Assembly (NCBI GenBank): GCA_963825595.1
Contig: CAWGUE010000004.1
Coordinates: 1 to 64,000 of the forward strand
DNA: 64,000 bases
Source: JARFQH01 sp963825595
GTDB taxonomy: Bacteria; Desulfobacterota; Desulfobacteria; Desulfobacterales; SG8-13
Direction: 5' to 3'
Shown here: in pieces, positions 24,137 to 32,322 of the stretch
How the letters are laid out: each line of letters opens with the position of its first letter
Numbering within the stretch: the stretch's first letter is position 1
Program-made: the position numbers and the translations under genes
Notes under the pieces: model-generated
Database searches by the model: none
What the model was told of the DNA's origin: nothing
Seen by the model: only the letters and a program-made list of their open reading frames with translations

Positions 24137-26281
24137 ATGATCCGAATCACCGATATCCTCGACAAGGTTGCCGGATACATCCCGGAAGCCGATCTCAGCT
24201 TAATCGATAGGGCTTATATTTATTCGGCCCGGGTCCATGCGGGGCAGGTGCGCCTCTCCGGTGAACCTTACCTGTCCCATCCTCTTGAAGTCGCCGGGAT
24301 ACTGGCGGATCTCAATCTTGACGAGATCAGCGTAACGGCGGGGCTGCTGCACGACGTTCTCGAAGATACCTCCGCAAAACCGGAGGAGATCCGCGAGCTC
24401 TTCGGCCGCGAGGTCGTTCACATTGTTTCTGGTGTCACCAAGCTGGGTAAGGTGCGCCTGAGCAGTTCGCAAGCGCGTCAGGCGGAAAGCATACGTAAGA
24501 TGCTACTGGCCATGGCCGATGACATCCGTGTCATCCTGATCAAGCTGGCCGACCGTCTGCACAATATGCGAACCCTGCAGTATCATCGCAGCGACAAAAA
24601 AAGAAGCGAAATCGCTCAGGAAACCATGGATATCTATGCCCCGATAGCCTCCCGTCTGGGTATATACTGGATCAAGAAAGAGCTGGAAGACATTTCTTTC
24701 AAGTACTTGATGCCCGATGAATATGAAAAGATCAAAAGCCTGGTCGCCACGGATCAGCAGGAACGGGATAAATACGTAGAAACCGCCAAGACATACATTC
24801 TGAAAAAGATGGCCGAATCCAATCTGAAATGTGAGGTGCTGGGCCGAAACAAGAATTATTACAGTATCTATCACAAAATGATGTCCCAGAACCTCGCCTT
24901 CAAGGACGTTTACGACATCATCGCTTTCAGGATCATCGTCGATACGATTCCCCAGTGTTACGAGACATTAGGCTTGATTCACTCCCTCTGGAAACCGATC
25001 GATATCAAATTCAAGGATTACATCAGCAGACCCAAACCGAATATGTACCAGTCGCTGCACACGACTGTTTTCGGTCCGTATGGGGAGAGAATGGAGGTGC
25101 AGATCCGTACCTGGGAGATGGACAAGATCGCCAAGTCCGGCATTGCGGCCCATTGGAGTTATAAGGAAGGAAAGAAAGCCGATGAACGCAGCAGTCGCGT
25201 TTATGCCTGGATCCAGGATTTAATAGAAAACCAGGAAAATTTCAGGGATCCGGGCGAATTCATGGAAAACGTGCGCATCGACCTTTTTCCGGATGAGGTC
25301 TATGTGTTTACTCCCAGAGGTGAAATCAAAACCCTGCCCAAGGGCGCGACACCGGTCGACTTCGCCTTTATGATTCACACGGAAGTAGGCAGCCAGTGTG
25401 TCGGCGCCAAGGTCAACGACCGCATGGTGCCGCTTCAGTATGAGCTTCAGACCGGCGATGTTGTGGAGGTCATCACTCAAAAAAATCACCAACCGAGCAA
25501 AGACTGGTTGAAGTTCGTTAAAACGGTAAAAGCGCGATCGAGAATTCGCCAGTGGATCAAAACCCAGGAAAAAGATCGCAGCATCACCCTTGGGCGTGAA
25601 ATGTGCGAAAAAGCGTTCCGGAAGTACAAGCTCAATTTTCCGTCTCTACTCAAATCGCCGGAAATGGACCAAGCTGTCGAGCACTTCGGCTTCAAAACGG
25701 TTGACGATTTGATCGCCAGTGTGGGCTACGGAAAAATTACACCGCTTCAGGTGGTTCGGCGCATCACCGCAAAAACCGATGAAGAAGACCGGCATGAATC
25801 GATCTTCAACAAGTTAATGGGTCGTGTGCGAAAAAAGAAACCCAGGGGCGGGGTGGTGGTCAAGGGCGTTGACGACATTCTGATTCGGTTTGGAAAATGC
25901 TGCCAGCCGGTTCCGGGTGATTCCATCATCGGTTATATTACCCGAGGTTACGGAGTTACCGTACACCGGACCAGCTGTGTGAATGCCCTTAAAATAAGTC
26001 CTGAACGTCAGATCGAAGTGGAGTGGAGCACGCAGAATTCAGAGAAATACCCCGTAAAAATTCGCATCCGTTCCCACGATCGCGTTGGGTTGTTGGCGGA
26101 TGTCGTTAGTAATATCAGCAAGAACGAAGCCAATATTCTGAACGCAAAAACCGAAACGATGGAAAACAAGATCGTCAACAGCTTCTTTACTATCGATGTT
26201 GAAAGCACCGATCACCTGGACCGTATCCTGTCATCGATCAAGAAAGTAAAACACGTACTGGAGGTTAAGCGGATTCGTTGA
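24137..26281 (+). CDS. rel: Bifunctional (p)ppGpp synthetase/hydrolase (Rel/SpoT)
   Basis: A 714-residue stringent-response enzyme. Domains in order: HD hydrolase (about 25-190, with the conserved HDVLEDT and KLADRLHNM), synthetase (about 225-350, with GRNKNYYSIYHKM and YQSLHTTV), TGS (VYVFTPRGEIKTLP), zinc-finger/helical region (CCQPVPGD, HRTSC) and a C-terminal ACT domain (RIRSHDRVGLLADV). Both catalytic centres look intact, so it should make and degrade (p)ppGpp. The start, ATG 24137, has no strong ribosome site. A terminator-like hairpin follows at 26355. Confidence 0.96.
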   Translation: MIRITDILDKVAGYIPEADLSLIDRAYIYSARVHAGQVRLSGEPYLSHPLEVAGILADLNLDEISVTAGLLHDVLEDTSAKPEEIRELFGREVVHIVSGVTKLGKVRLSSSQARQAESIRKMLLAMADDIRVILIKLADRLHNMRTLQYHRSDKKRSEIAQETMDIYAPIASRLGIYWIKKELEDISFKYLMPDEYEKIKSLVATDQQERDKYVETAKTYILKKMAESNLKCEVLGRNKNYYSIYHKMMSQNLAFKDVYDIIAFRIIVDTIPQCYETLGLIHSLWKPIDIKFKDYISRPKPNMYQSLHTTVFGPYGERMEVQIRTWEMDKIAKSGIAAHWSYKEGKKADERSSRVYAWIQDLIENQENFRDPGEFMENVRIDLFPDEVYVFTPRGEIKTLPKGATPVDFAFMIHTEVGSQCVGAKVNDRMVPLQYELQTGDVVEVITQKNHQPSKDWLKFVKTVKARSRIRQWIKTQEKDRSITLGREMCEKAFRKYKLNFPSLLKSPEMDQAVEHFGFKTVDDLIASVGYGKITPLQVVRRITAKTDEEDRHESIFNKLMGRVRKKKPRGGVVVKGVDDILIRFGKCCQPVPGDSIIGYITRGYGVTVHRTSCVNALKISPERQIEVEWSTQNSEKYPVKIRIRSHDRVGLLADVVSNISKNEANILNAKTETMENKIVNSFFTIDVESTDHLDRILSSIKKVKHVLEVKRIR

Positions 26282-26354
26282 TTGGTATCGGGTCGTTATT
26301 ACCGCCGGTGATGGATTGAACCGGCACGGTCATCATTGAAACAGGATCTGCGCT

Positions 26355-26380
26355 CGGTTTTAACAGGTTGTTTAAAACCG
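26355..26380 (+). terminator. Hairpin downstream of rel
   Basis: Perfect 9-bp stem CGGTTTTAA / TTAAAACCG with an 8-nt loop, 74 bases after the rel stop. Only a short T-rich tail follows, so its efficiency is uncertain. Confidence 0.5.
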
Positions 26381-26527
26381 TTGCATTTGGTCCAACCGTT
26401 TTATTTGCTGAGCCGGGGCTTTACACCTGCTTCAGCGGAAAAGTTCAATCATCTCTTCTTGTTAACGCCGCTTAGCTCCGGAGATGATTGTGTCTTGTCC
26501 GCACTCATGGCGTTTTTCAACGTCCAG

Positions 26528-26719
26528 TCAAGGCGCCTTGACAACACGGCCCGATTTAATACAGTTGGTGCACACCACCATCCTTTTCACGCGACCGCCC
26601 ACGTCGGCTTTGGCTCGCTGCAGATTGGGATTAAAGCGGCGTTTATTGACATTGTGTGCATGACTTACATTATTGCCCACCATCGGTTTTTTACCACATA
26701 TTTCGCATGCTTTTGACAT
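26528..26719 (-). CDS. rpmB: 50S ribosomal protein L28
   Basis: A 63-residue basic ribosomal protein. The N-terminus MSKACEICGKKPMVGNNVSH and two CxxC pairs (CEIC, CTNC) indicate the zinc-binding form of L28. ATG 26719 is preceded by AAGGAGTG. It is convergent with rel. Confidence 0.95.
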   Translation of the reverse strand: MSKACEICGKKPMVGNNVSHAHNVNKRRFNPNLQRAKADVGGRVKRMVVCTNCIKSGRVVKAP

Positions 26720-26855
26720 AATCGGTCACTCCTTGTCATTTCCTCTTTCCTGCTTTGCGGTCCGATTCAGCAGAGGGGGCGCCTCGGTGCGGTATTTATG
26801 AATAGAAAACCAAAACCGCATTTCTACCGCAATAATTTAGCGCTGTAAAGTCTTT

Positions 26856-27587
26856 TTATTCGGCCTGGGATAATTTCGCCAGAGAGGTTTCGCACTTGGT
26901 GATATACTGCAGGGCAATTCGGTTGACCCCGACGTCCGGGTACTTGTTTACGATCGCCTTGAATCGTTGCAGGGCCGCATCGTATCGTTTGCTCTTGAAA
27001 TAGAACATGGCGATGTAAAATTCGTTGCCGGCCAGATTTTTAAGGCATTTGTTGATATGTTCGGTGGCCCTTTCAGCGTAAAGGGTTTTTGGATACTGTC
27101 TTTGGAGTTGAAGAAATGTATCCACGGCTTTTCTGGTGGTACTTTGATCACGGTCGATCGCGTCTATCTGGTCGAAATAGCAGCGGCCGACCTGATAGAT
27201 CACATAGGGGACCGCCTCGTTATTGGGATGAAGGTCGGCGAATTCCTGATAGGCTATGATGGCCTCTGCATACTCTTCCCGGTGATAATGCGAATCCGCG
27301 ATTTTCAGTTCCGCCAGGGTGACATATTTGCTGAAAGGGTACCAGTCCTTGAGTTTCTGAAAATTCTCCAGGGCGGCTTTGTAATCTCCGGCATCATAAT
27401 CATCCATCCCGTTTTGAACCAGGACTTCCACCGGTTCCACGTCATCGGGTTTGATAAAAAAATCTCGAACCGCATTGTAGGCGGAACAGCCTGTGAAAAA
27501 CAAAAAACAACAGATGCAGACGCTGATGAGTTTTTTTGATTCGAATGTCTTTATCATCGGCTTTGTTTTTGAAACGCCGCGACCCAT
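26856..27587 (-). CDS. bamD: Outer-membrane assembly lipoprotein BamD
   Basis: A 243-residue lipoprotein of the beta-barrel assembly complex at the inner face of the outer membrane. A lipoprotein signal ends FFTGCSA (lipidated cysteine about residue 34). Five TPR-like repeats follow; recognisable units include YDAGDYKAALENFQKL and YHREEYAEAIIAYQEF. The length and architecture match BamD/YfiO. The start could also be the ATG at 27557. A thioredoxin gene lies upstream on the same strand with a 198-base gap. Confidence 0.88.
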   Translation of the reverse strand: MGRGVSKTKPMIKTFESKKLISVCICCFLFFTGCSAYNAVRDFFIKPDDVEPVEVLVQNGMDDYDAGDYKAALENFQKLKDWYPFSKYVTLAELKIADSHYHREEYAEAIIAYQEFADLHPNNEAVPYVIYQVGRCYFDQIDAIDRDQSTTRKAVDTFLQLQRQYPKTLYAERATEHINKCLKNLAGNEFYIAMFYFKSKRYDAALQRFKAIVNKYPDVGVNRIALQYITKCETSLAKLSQAE

Positions 27588-27785
27588 ATGAGTTTCAGTC
27601 TTTATGCTTCGGATTTACAACCGTCCCGGGCATCATCAGGATGCGCAATGTGTCAATTCTGTTTCCACGGTATCCATGGAAGTCCGGTCGGGGGCGGCTG
27701 TGACTGAAAATGCGATTTCCGGTGAAATGCCTCTTAAGTCCGCCGAGCCGCTGTTTCTGCAATTCGCACTCAGGCAAACTGGAAG

Positions 27786-28112
27786 TTACAGAGCCTTTTT
27801 AATGACATCTTCCAGTTTTGATTTGGCGACCATACCGGTAATCTGTTCAACAACATCACCGCCCTTGAACAATATCAACGTCGGGATGGCTTTGATGCCA
27901 TATTTTCCCGGAGTGACGGGGCTATTGTCGACGTTGCACTTCATGAATTTAACCTTGTCGCCGAAGGTCTTGGAGAGTTCGTCAACCACCGGTCCGATGG
28001 CCTTGCAGGGACCGCACCACGGCGCCCAGAAGTCAACGAGCACCGGCATGTCGGACTGCAAGACTTCAGATTCAAAATTACCGTCCTCTATTTCCATGAT
28101 GCCATCTGCCAT
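27786..28112 (-). CDS. trxA: Thioredoxin
   Basis: A 108-residue dithiol-disulfide oxidoreductase with the active site FWAPWCGPCKAIGP and the cis-proline loop GIKAIPTLILFKGG. ATG 28112 is used because AGAAAGGA lies nine bases upstream and the length is normal; the upstream in-frame codons lie in the promoter region. A near-perfect sigma-70 promoter is at 28147-28175. Confidence 0.95.
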   Translation of the reverse strand: MADGIMEIEDGNFESEVLQSDMPVLVDFWAPWCGPCKAIGPVVDELSKTFGDKVKFMKCNVDNSPVTPGKYGIKAIPTLILFKGGDVVEQITGMVAKSKLEDVIKKAL

Positions 28113-28146
28113 ATTGAAAAATCCTTTCTGAGAGAAAATTTTCATG

Positions 28147-28175
28147 ATTATAGTGACGGCCGTATCGGATGTCAA
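28147..28175 (-). promoter_or_regulatory. Consensus sigma-70 promoter of trxA
   Basis: On the minus strand TTGACA (28170-28175) and TATAAT (28147-28152) are both perfect and separated by exactly 17 bases. The predicted start is about 28 bases before the thioredoxin ATG. The remaining gap to 28424 shows nothing else clear. Confidence 0.8.
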
Positions 28176-28423
28176 CCATCCCGAATCAGATCGTCACCGG
28201 AATTCTTACGGTTTCGGATCCCCGCAGTTTCAATTCCCTGGATCATTTCAGTTCGCGCCGGCTCAAGGATGTAAACATTTGAAATGTAATTCGTTTTATT
28301 GTAGTAAGAGCAAGGCGAACAACAATGGTCTAAGCTGTCTTCACGATAAGAATCAGGTGTTCGGAATCCCGAATTCGACAGTGGCCCCTTGAATCATAGC
28401 GACAGAAACGGAGGTTTGCTGAA

Positions 28424-29254
28424 GTGGCAGACAAGATCAAAATCGGCGTGCTGATTTCAGGATCCGGCACCAATCTTCAGGCGATATTGGATGCCAGTGA
28501 CGAGGAGAGGCTTTACGGGGATGTTGTCTTTATCGGCTCTGACAATCCGGACGCCAGCGGGACTGCACGTGGGCACAAGCACGGGATACCGGCATTTGTT
28601 GTCGACTATTCTAAAATTATCCGCGCGTATCGTTCTGAGTCTGCGCATATCAACTTGCCGTTCGATTTCAACCTGGAGGAACTCCGAGAAAAGCAGACCC
28701 TTTTTCCCGCATCCGCGGATCAGGGGCTAGTGACCGCTTTTTTGACATCTCGGGCGATTGCAGAGGCCCGCCTGTTGGCGGCCATGGCAAACACCCCCTT
28801 CGATCTGCTCGTCCTGGCCGGTTTCATGCGAACCTTGACGCCGTATTTTATTGACAGGGTCAATGTGACTCCGGGACATCCACGGATTATGAATATTCAT
28901 CCGTCCCTTCTACCTGCTTTTCCGGGAACCGACGGCTACGGGGACACCTTTCGTTTCGGTTGCAAGGTGGCCGGGTGCACCGTGCATTACATCGACTACG
29001 GCGAAGACACCGGTCCGATTATAGGGCAGATGGCATTTCCGATCGAAAGTGACGATACTCTTGAAACGGTGCGGGCGAAGGGGCTGGAATTGGAGTGGAA
29101 GCTGTACCCGGCATGCATCAACCTTTTCGCTCAGGGGCGGTTGAAAACCGAGAAGATAAGCTATAATGATCGCGGCGAGCAAGAGGTGGAGCGGACAGTC
29201 GTGAGAATACTACCGCCGAAACAAAACGGATCAAAGAAGTTCGTTGATCGATGA
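28424..29254 (+). CDS. purN: Phosphoribosylglycinamide formyltransferase, long form
   Basis: A 276-residue folate-dependent GAR transformylase of purine synthesis. The phosphate-binding start IGVLISGSGTNLQAI, the catalytic Asn-His in MNIHPSLLPAFPG and the catalytic Asp in IDYGEDTGPIIG are present. The usual length is about 200; here a ~40-residue insertion follows the second strand (about residues 65-105) and the C-terminus is about 20 residues longer. The start is GTG 28424 with GGAGG nine bases upstream. No other pur gene is adjacent. Confidence 0.85.
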   Translation: MADKIKIGVLISGSGTNLQAILDASDEERLYGDVVFIGSDNPDASGTARGHKHGIPAFVVDYSKIIRAYRSESAHINLPFDFNLEELREKQTLFPASADQGLVTAFLTSRAIAEARLLAAMANTPFDLLVLAGFMRTLTPYFIDRVNVTPGHPRIMNIHPSLLPAFPGTDGYGDTFRFGCKVAGCTVHYIDYGEDTGPIIGQMAFPIESDDTLETVRAKGLELEWKLYPACINLFAQGRLKTEKISYNDRGEQEVERTVVRILPPKQNGSKKFVDR

Positions 29255-29305
29255 CCGGACGATCGAGGACGGCGTGCCTTGGCCGATGGGCCGGTGCTTT
29301 GAGTT

Positions 29306-30061
29306 TTATAGATAGCGGCGTGCTCCCACAAACCGTTTATTGTAGTATGTCTTCGCAAGGGATGTCATCCGAATCGTTTTTCCTCGCCGTGGCGCATGGA
29401 TGAATTTATTCTCGCCGGCGTATATCCCCACGTGGGATACCCGGCGACCTCCGGATGTGGCGAAAAAAACAAGATCTCCTTCCAGCAGTTGATCGCGTCC
29501 AATCGGGGTGCCGGTATTCCACTGTTGCCGTGAAGTCCGCGGCAGATCCAGACCGTTCAACTGGTACGCGGTCATGGTCAAACCGCTGCAATCAAACCCT
29601 TCCCGGGCTGATTCTCCCCCCCACTTGTATGGGATGCCGATGTACTTCTTGGCCGTTCGAACGATTTGGTTCCTCAATTCGGACGTTGCCGGAATTTGCT
29701 GGGGGCTGACGATATAATAGACCGAGATCTGTCCCCCGGACTGAAGCATTTCCGCCTCTGCCATGGCGGCTTGCCTGGTAGGATAATTACCGAAGCGAAC
29801 CTTGTAGAGATCCGAGGCGTCGATAAAATGATAGGCATTCAGTCCCATTTGCTGAAGTCTCTCGGTCAGACGGACGGCGTTGTCCAGACTGGAGAAGGCC
29901 CCGACCTGAATGGTAAAGTGAATCGTTTTGAGCGTTTTAGCGGGTGGCGGTGTTGTGGGGATGGCCGGACGCGGATAGACCGCCGTGCAGCCGGCGGCCA
30001 GCAGCGTGACGCTGGTCGATGCCAGCAGGGCAATTAGAAAGTGGCCTGTTCCCCGTTGCAT
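29306..30061 (-). CDS. SPOR-NlpC/P60 lipoprotein peptidoglycan hydrolase
   Basis: A 251-residue envelope protein. A lipoprotein signal ends LLAAGC (Cys25), followed by a proline-rich stretch, a SPOR domain (about 47-120, FTIQVGAFSSLDNA) that binds denuded septal glycan, and a C-terminal NlpC/P60 endopeptidase (about 130-251). The catalytic cysteine is in GFDCSGL, and histidines are in RVSHVGIY and FIHAPRRG. It likely cleaves peptide stems of peptidoglycan at the septum. It is transcribed after the TraB-family gene with a 10-base gap. Confidence 0.88.
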   Translation of the reverse strand: MQRGTGHFLIALLASTSVTLLAAGCTAVYPRPAIPTTPPPAKTLKTIHFTIQVGAFSSLDNAVRLTERLQQMGLNAYHFIDASDLYKVRFGNYPTRQAAMAEAEMLQSGGQISVYYIVSPQQIPATSELRNQIVRTAKKYIGIPYKWGGESAREGFDCSGLTMTAYQLNGLDLPRTSRQQWNTGTPIGRDQLLEGDLVFFATSGGRRVSHVGIYAGENKFIHAPRRGKTIRMTSLAKTYYNKRFVGARRYL

Positions 30062-30071
30062 ATTCTGTCCA

Positions 30072-31217
30072 TCAAAGCACTTTCATCATTAAGGGAATCG
30101 CGACAAAGGTACCTATGGAACTGCCCAGATTGGTAAAAACCACCACCAGCAGAACGCGGGTCACCTTATTTTTCCAGAAACCTCGTAGGGAATGAATGTC
30201 CTCCTGTAGGTTTTCAAAATCAATGACCCGCGGCTTACGAGAAAAGGCTTCGACCATCCCAGAAACCCATCCGGCGGCGATCATCGGGTTCAACGAGGTC
30301 AATGGCGCAGCCAGAACCGAGGAGGCGATGGTGAGCGGGTGAGCCAATGCCGCCAGGGCACCCAGTCCGGCCAGCAATCCGTTGGCCAGAAGCCACCAGA
30401 ACACCATGTCCGTTCCGGTGCGTATTCCACCGACAAAAAATCCCGTGACGATCAAACCGACAATGCTCAAAGGCAAAAACCATTTAAAAAATCCAGCGAC
30501 CTTACTTTTGGGTGGCAGGGTTTCCAGCGGCGCAATATCGGTATCAGCGTCCCAGTATTTCCTGATCCCGGGAACATGGCCGGCCCCCACCACGGCGACG
30601 ATTTTTTCTCCGGGTGCGTTTTTGATTTTGTGGGCCAGGTACTGGTCACGTTCGTCGATCAAAATGGCCTTGACGATGGGTAGCGATTTGCCGACATCGG
30701 CCAGGATCGTTTCCAGCACATCCTCCTGCTTCATCCTTTCGACGTCTTCAGCGCTGATGTCCTCCACCTGGCCCAGAGAAAAAATAAGCTGGATAATCAA
30801 TTTGATCTTGTCCAGGAAGCGCATCATGCGCCATGTCCGCGACAGGGTGATGCGGATGTCCCGATCGGCAAGTTGGACCGTTGCTCCGACGGCATTGGCA
30901 GATTCGATGGCTTGAATCATTTCCTGCCCGGGACGGATGTTCAGTTTTTTGGCGATTTTTTTCTGTAACGAAGCCAGGAGAAGGTTGGAGAGCAATAGAA
31001 AGGATTTCTTTTCTCTGATGACCTTGACGATATCCGTATTTTGCCACTGGTCCTTCTGCCGGATCGATTGATAGCGGGAGGCGCACAGCTCCACGCAGAC
31101 GCTATCGGGTTTTTCACTGGCGATGATATCGGCCACCAACCGCGCACTTTCTTCCGATACATGTGCCGTTCCGACGAGGATTACTTTTTTATTTCCAATT
31201 TCAAGGTGTTGGATCAT
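30072..31217 (-). CDS. TraB/PrgY-family membrane protein
   Basis: A 381-residue protein. The N-terminal domain has the TraB/GumN motifs VGTAHVSEES and GAGHVPGI with conserved histidines and a glutamate (VELCASRY), a fold thought to be a metal-dependent protease-like unit. The C-terminal third holds several hydrophobic helices (about 245-345). The family includes PrgY, which limits peptide pheromone activity, but bacterial members have no settled function. It heads a two-gene minus-strand unit with the SPOR-NlpC gene. Confidence 0.8.
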   Translation of the reverse strand: MIQHLEIGNKKVILVGTAHVSEESARLVADIIASEKPDSVCVELCASRYQSIRQKDQWQNTDIVKVIREKKSFLLLSNLLLASLQKKIAKKLNIRPGQEMIQAIESANAVGATVQLADRDIRITLSRTWRMMRFLDKIKLIIQLIFSLGQVEDISAEDVERMKQEDVLETILADVGKSLPIVKAILIDERDQYLAHKIKNAPGEKIVAVVGAGHVPGIRKYWDADTDIAPLETLPPKSKVAGFFKWFLPLSIVGLIVTGFFVGGIRTGTDMVFWWLLANGLLAGLGALAALAHPLTIASSVLAAPLTSLNPMIAAGWVSGMVEAFSRKPRVIDFENLQEDIHSLRGFWKNKVTRVLLVVVFTNLGSSIGTFVAIPLMMKVL

Positions 31218-31486
31218 ACGGGTTGTTTCTTTTTATATTCCATTATATGAGGTTAGTATCCATTCAAGTTTTGTACGCTCTGTCATGCCCTTAATGACTC
31301 GTGGCGGGGCATTCGTTAAAAGACGAATTAGAGTATGAGAGACTCATTATATTGGTCACTGTGCCGTAATGTCAATTTATTGGTCCATATATTTACGATC
31401 AGGCGACGTCAGACAGCCATTCGTTTTTCTCGTCGTCCGATGGCCGCCGCTCGCCGACCACGAAACGATGCCGGGAGGGGCAAACG

Positions 31487-32302
31487 ATGACCATTCAACC
31501 GCAAGCAGAAAGCGATGCTTACCGCATCGAGCAAAAACCATACTATCTTGCTGCCGGGAATGAAAAGGAACTGTTCGAGGCGGCATTTGATGCACGTCTG
31601 CCCGTTATGCTAAAAGGTCCAACCGGATGCGGAAAAACCCGCTTCGTTGAACATATGGCTTTTTGCCTGAAGCGTCCATTGATTACGGTCGCTTGCCATG
31701 AGGATCTGTTCGCATCAGATTTGATCGGGCGCTACCTGCTTAAAAACGACGAAACCGTTTGGATGGACGGTCCGCTAAGCCGCGCGGTCCGCATCGGCGC
31801 CATATGTTACCTGGACGAAATCGTAGAAGCCCGCAAAGACACCACGGTGGTCATCCATCCATTGTGCGATGACCGACGAATTTTGACCATCGACAAACGG
31901 GGTGAAACCCTTACGGCACACCCTGATTTCCTGCTGGTGATATCTTATAATCCCGGGTATCAGTCCGTCCTCAAGGACCTTAAGCAAAGCACCCGCCAGC
32001 GTTTCGTTGCTATCGATTTCGACTATCCGGAACAACAAAAGGAAGCCGAAGTCGTCATCCGCGAAGGTCTTGCTGCGCCTGAAACCGCACGGCGGCTCGT
32101 GGCTCTGGCACGCAAGATTCGCCGCATACGGGAACAAGGTTTGACCGAAGGTGCCAGCACGCGGCTTTTGATCTATGCGGCTCAGTTGATCAAGCGCGGC
32201 GTGACCGAACGCGAGGCCTGTAAAGCGGCCATCTGCCGGCCGCTGACCGACGATCAACGCCTGCAGGAGACCATGACCGACCTCATCGACGACCATTTTT
32301 AA
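31487..32302 (+). CDS. MoxR-type AAA+ ATPase, NorQ/CbbQ subfamily
   Basis: A 271-residue ATPase. Walker A is GPTGCGKTRF (about residue 44), Walker B is ICYLDEIVEAR, and sensor 1 is VISYNPGYQ; the C-terminal region matches the CbbQ/NirQ/NorQ lid. Members work with a large VWA partner to insert metal cofactors or remodel an enzyme (NO reductase, Rubisco). The ribosome site GGGAGGGG precedes ATG 31487. It is 20 bases from the VWA gene. No NO reductase or Rubisco gene is in the window, so the client is unknown. Confidence 0.88.
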   Translation: MTIQPQAESDAYRIEQKPYYLAAGNEKELFEAAFDARLPVMLKGPTGCGKTRFVEHMAFCLKRPLITVACHEDLFASDLIGRYLLKNDETVWMDGPLSRAVRIGAICYLDEIVEARKDTTVVIHPLCDDRRILTIDKRGETLTAHPDFLLVISYNPGYQSVLKDLKQSTRQRFVAIDFDYPEQQKEAEVVIREGLAAPETARRLVALARKIRRIREQGLTEGASTRLLIYAAQLIKRGVTEREACKAAICRPLTDDQRLQETMTDLIDDHF

Positions 32303-32322
32303 CCATCCCAACTCCTAATTAC

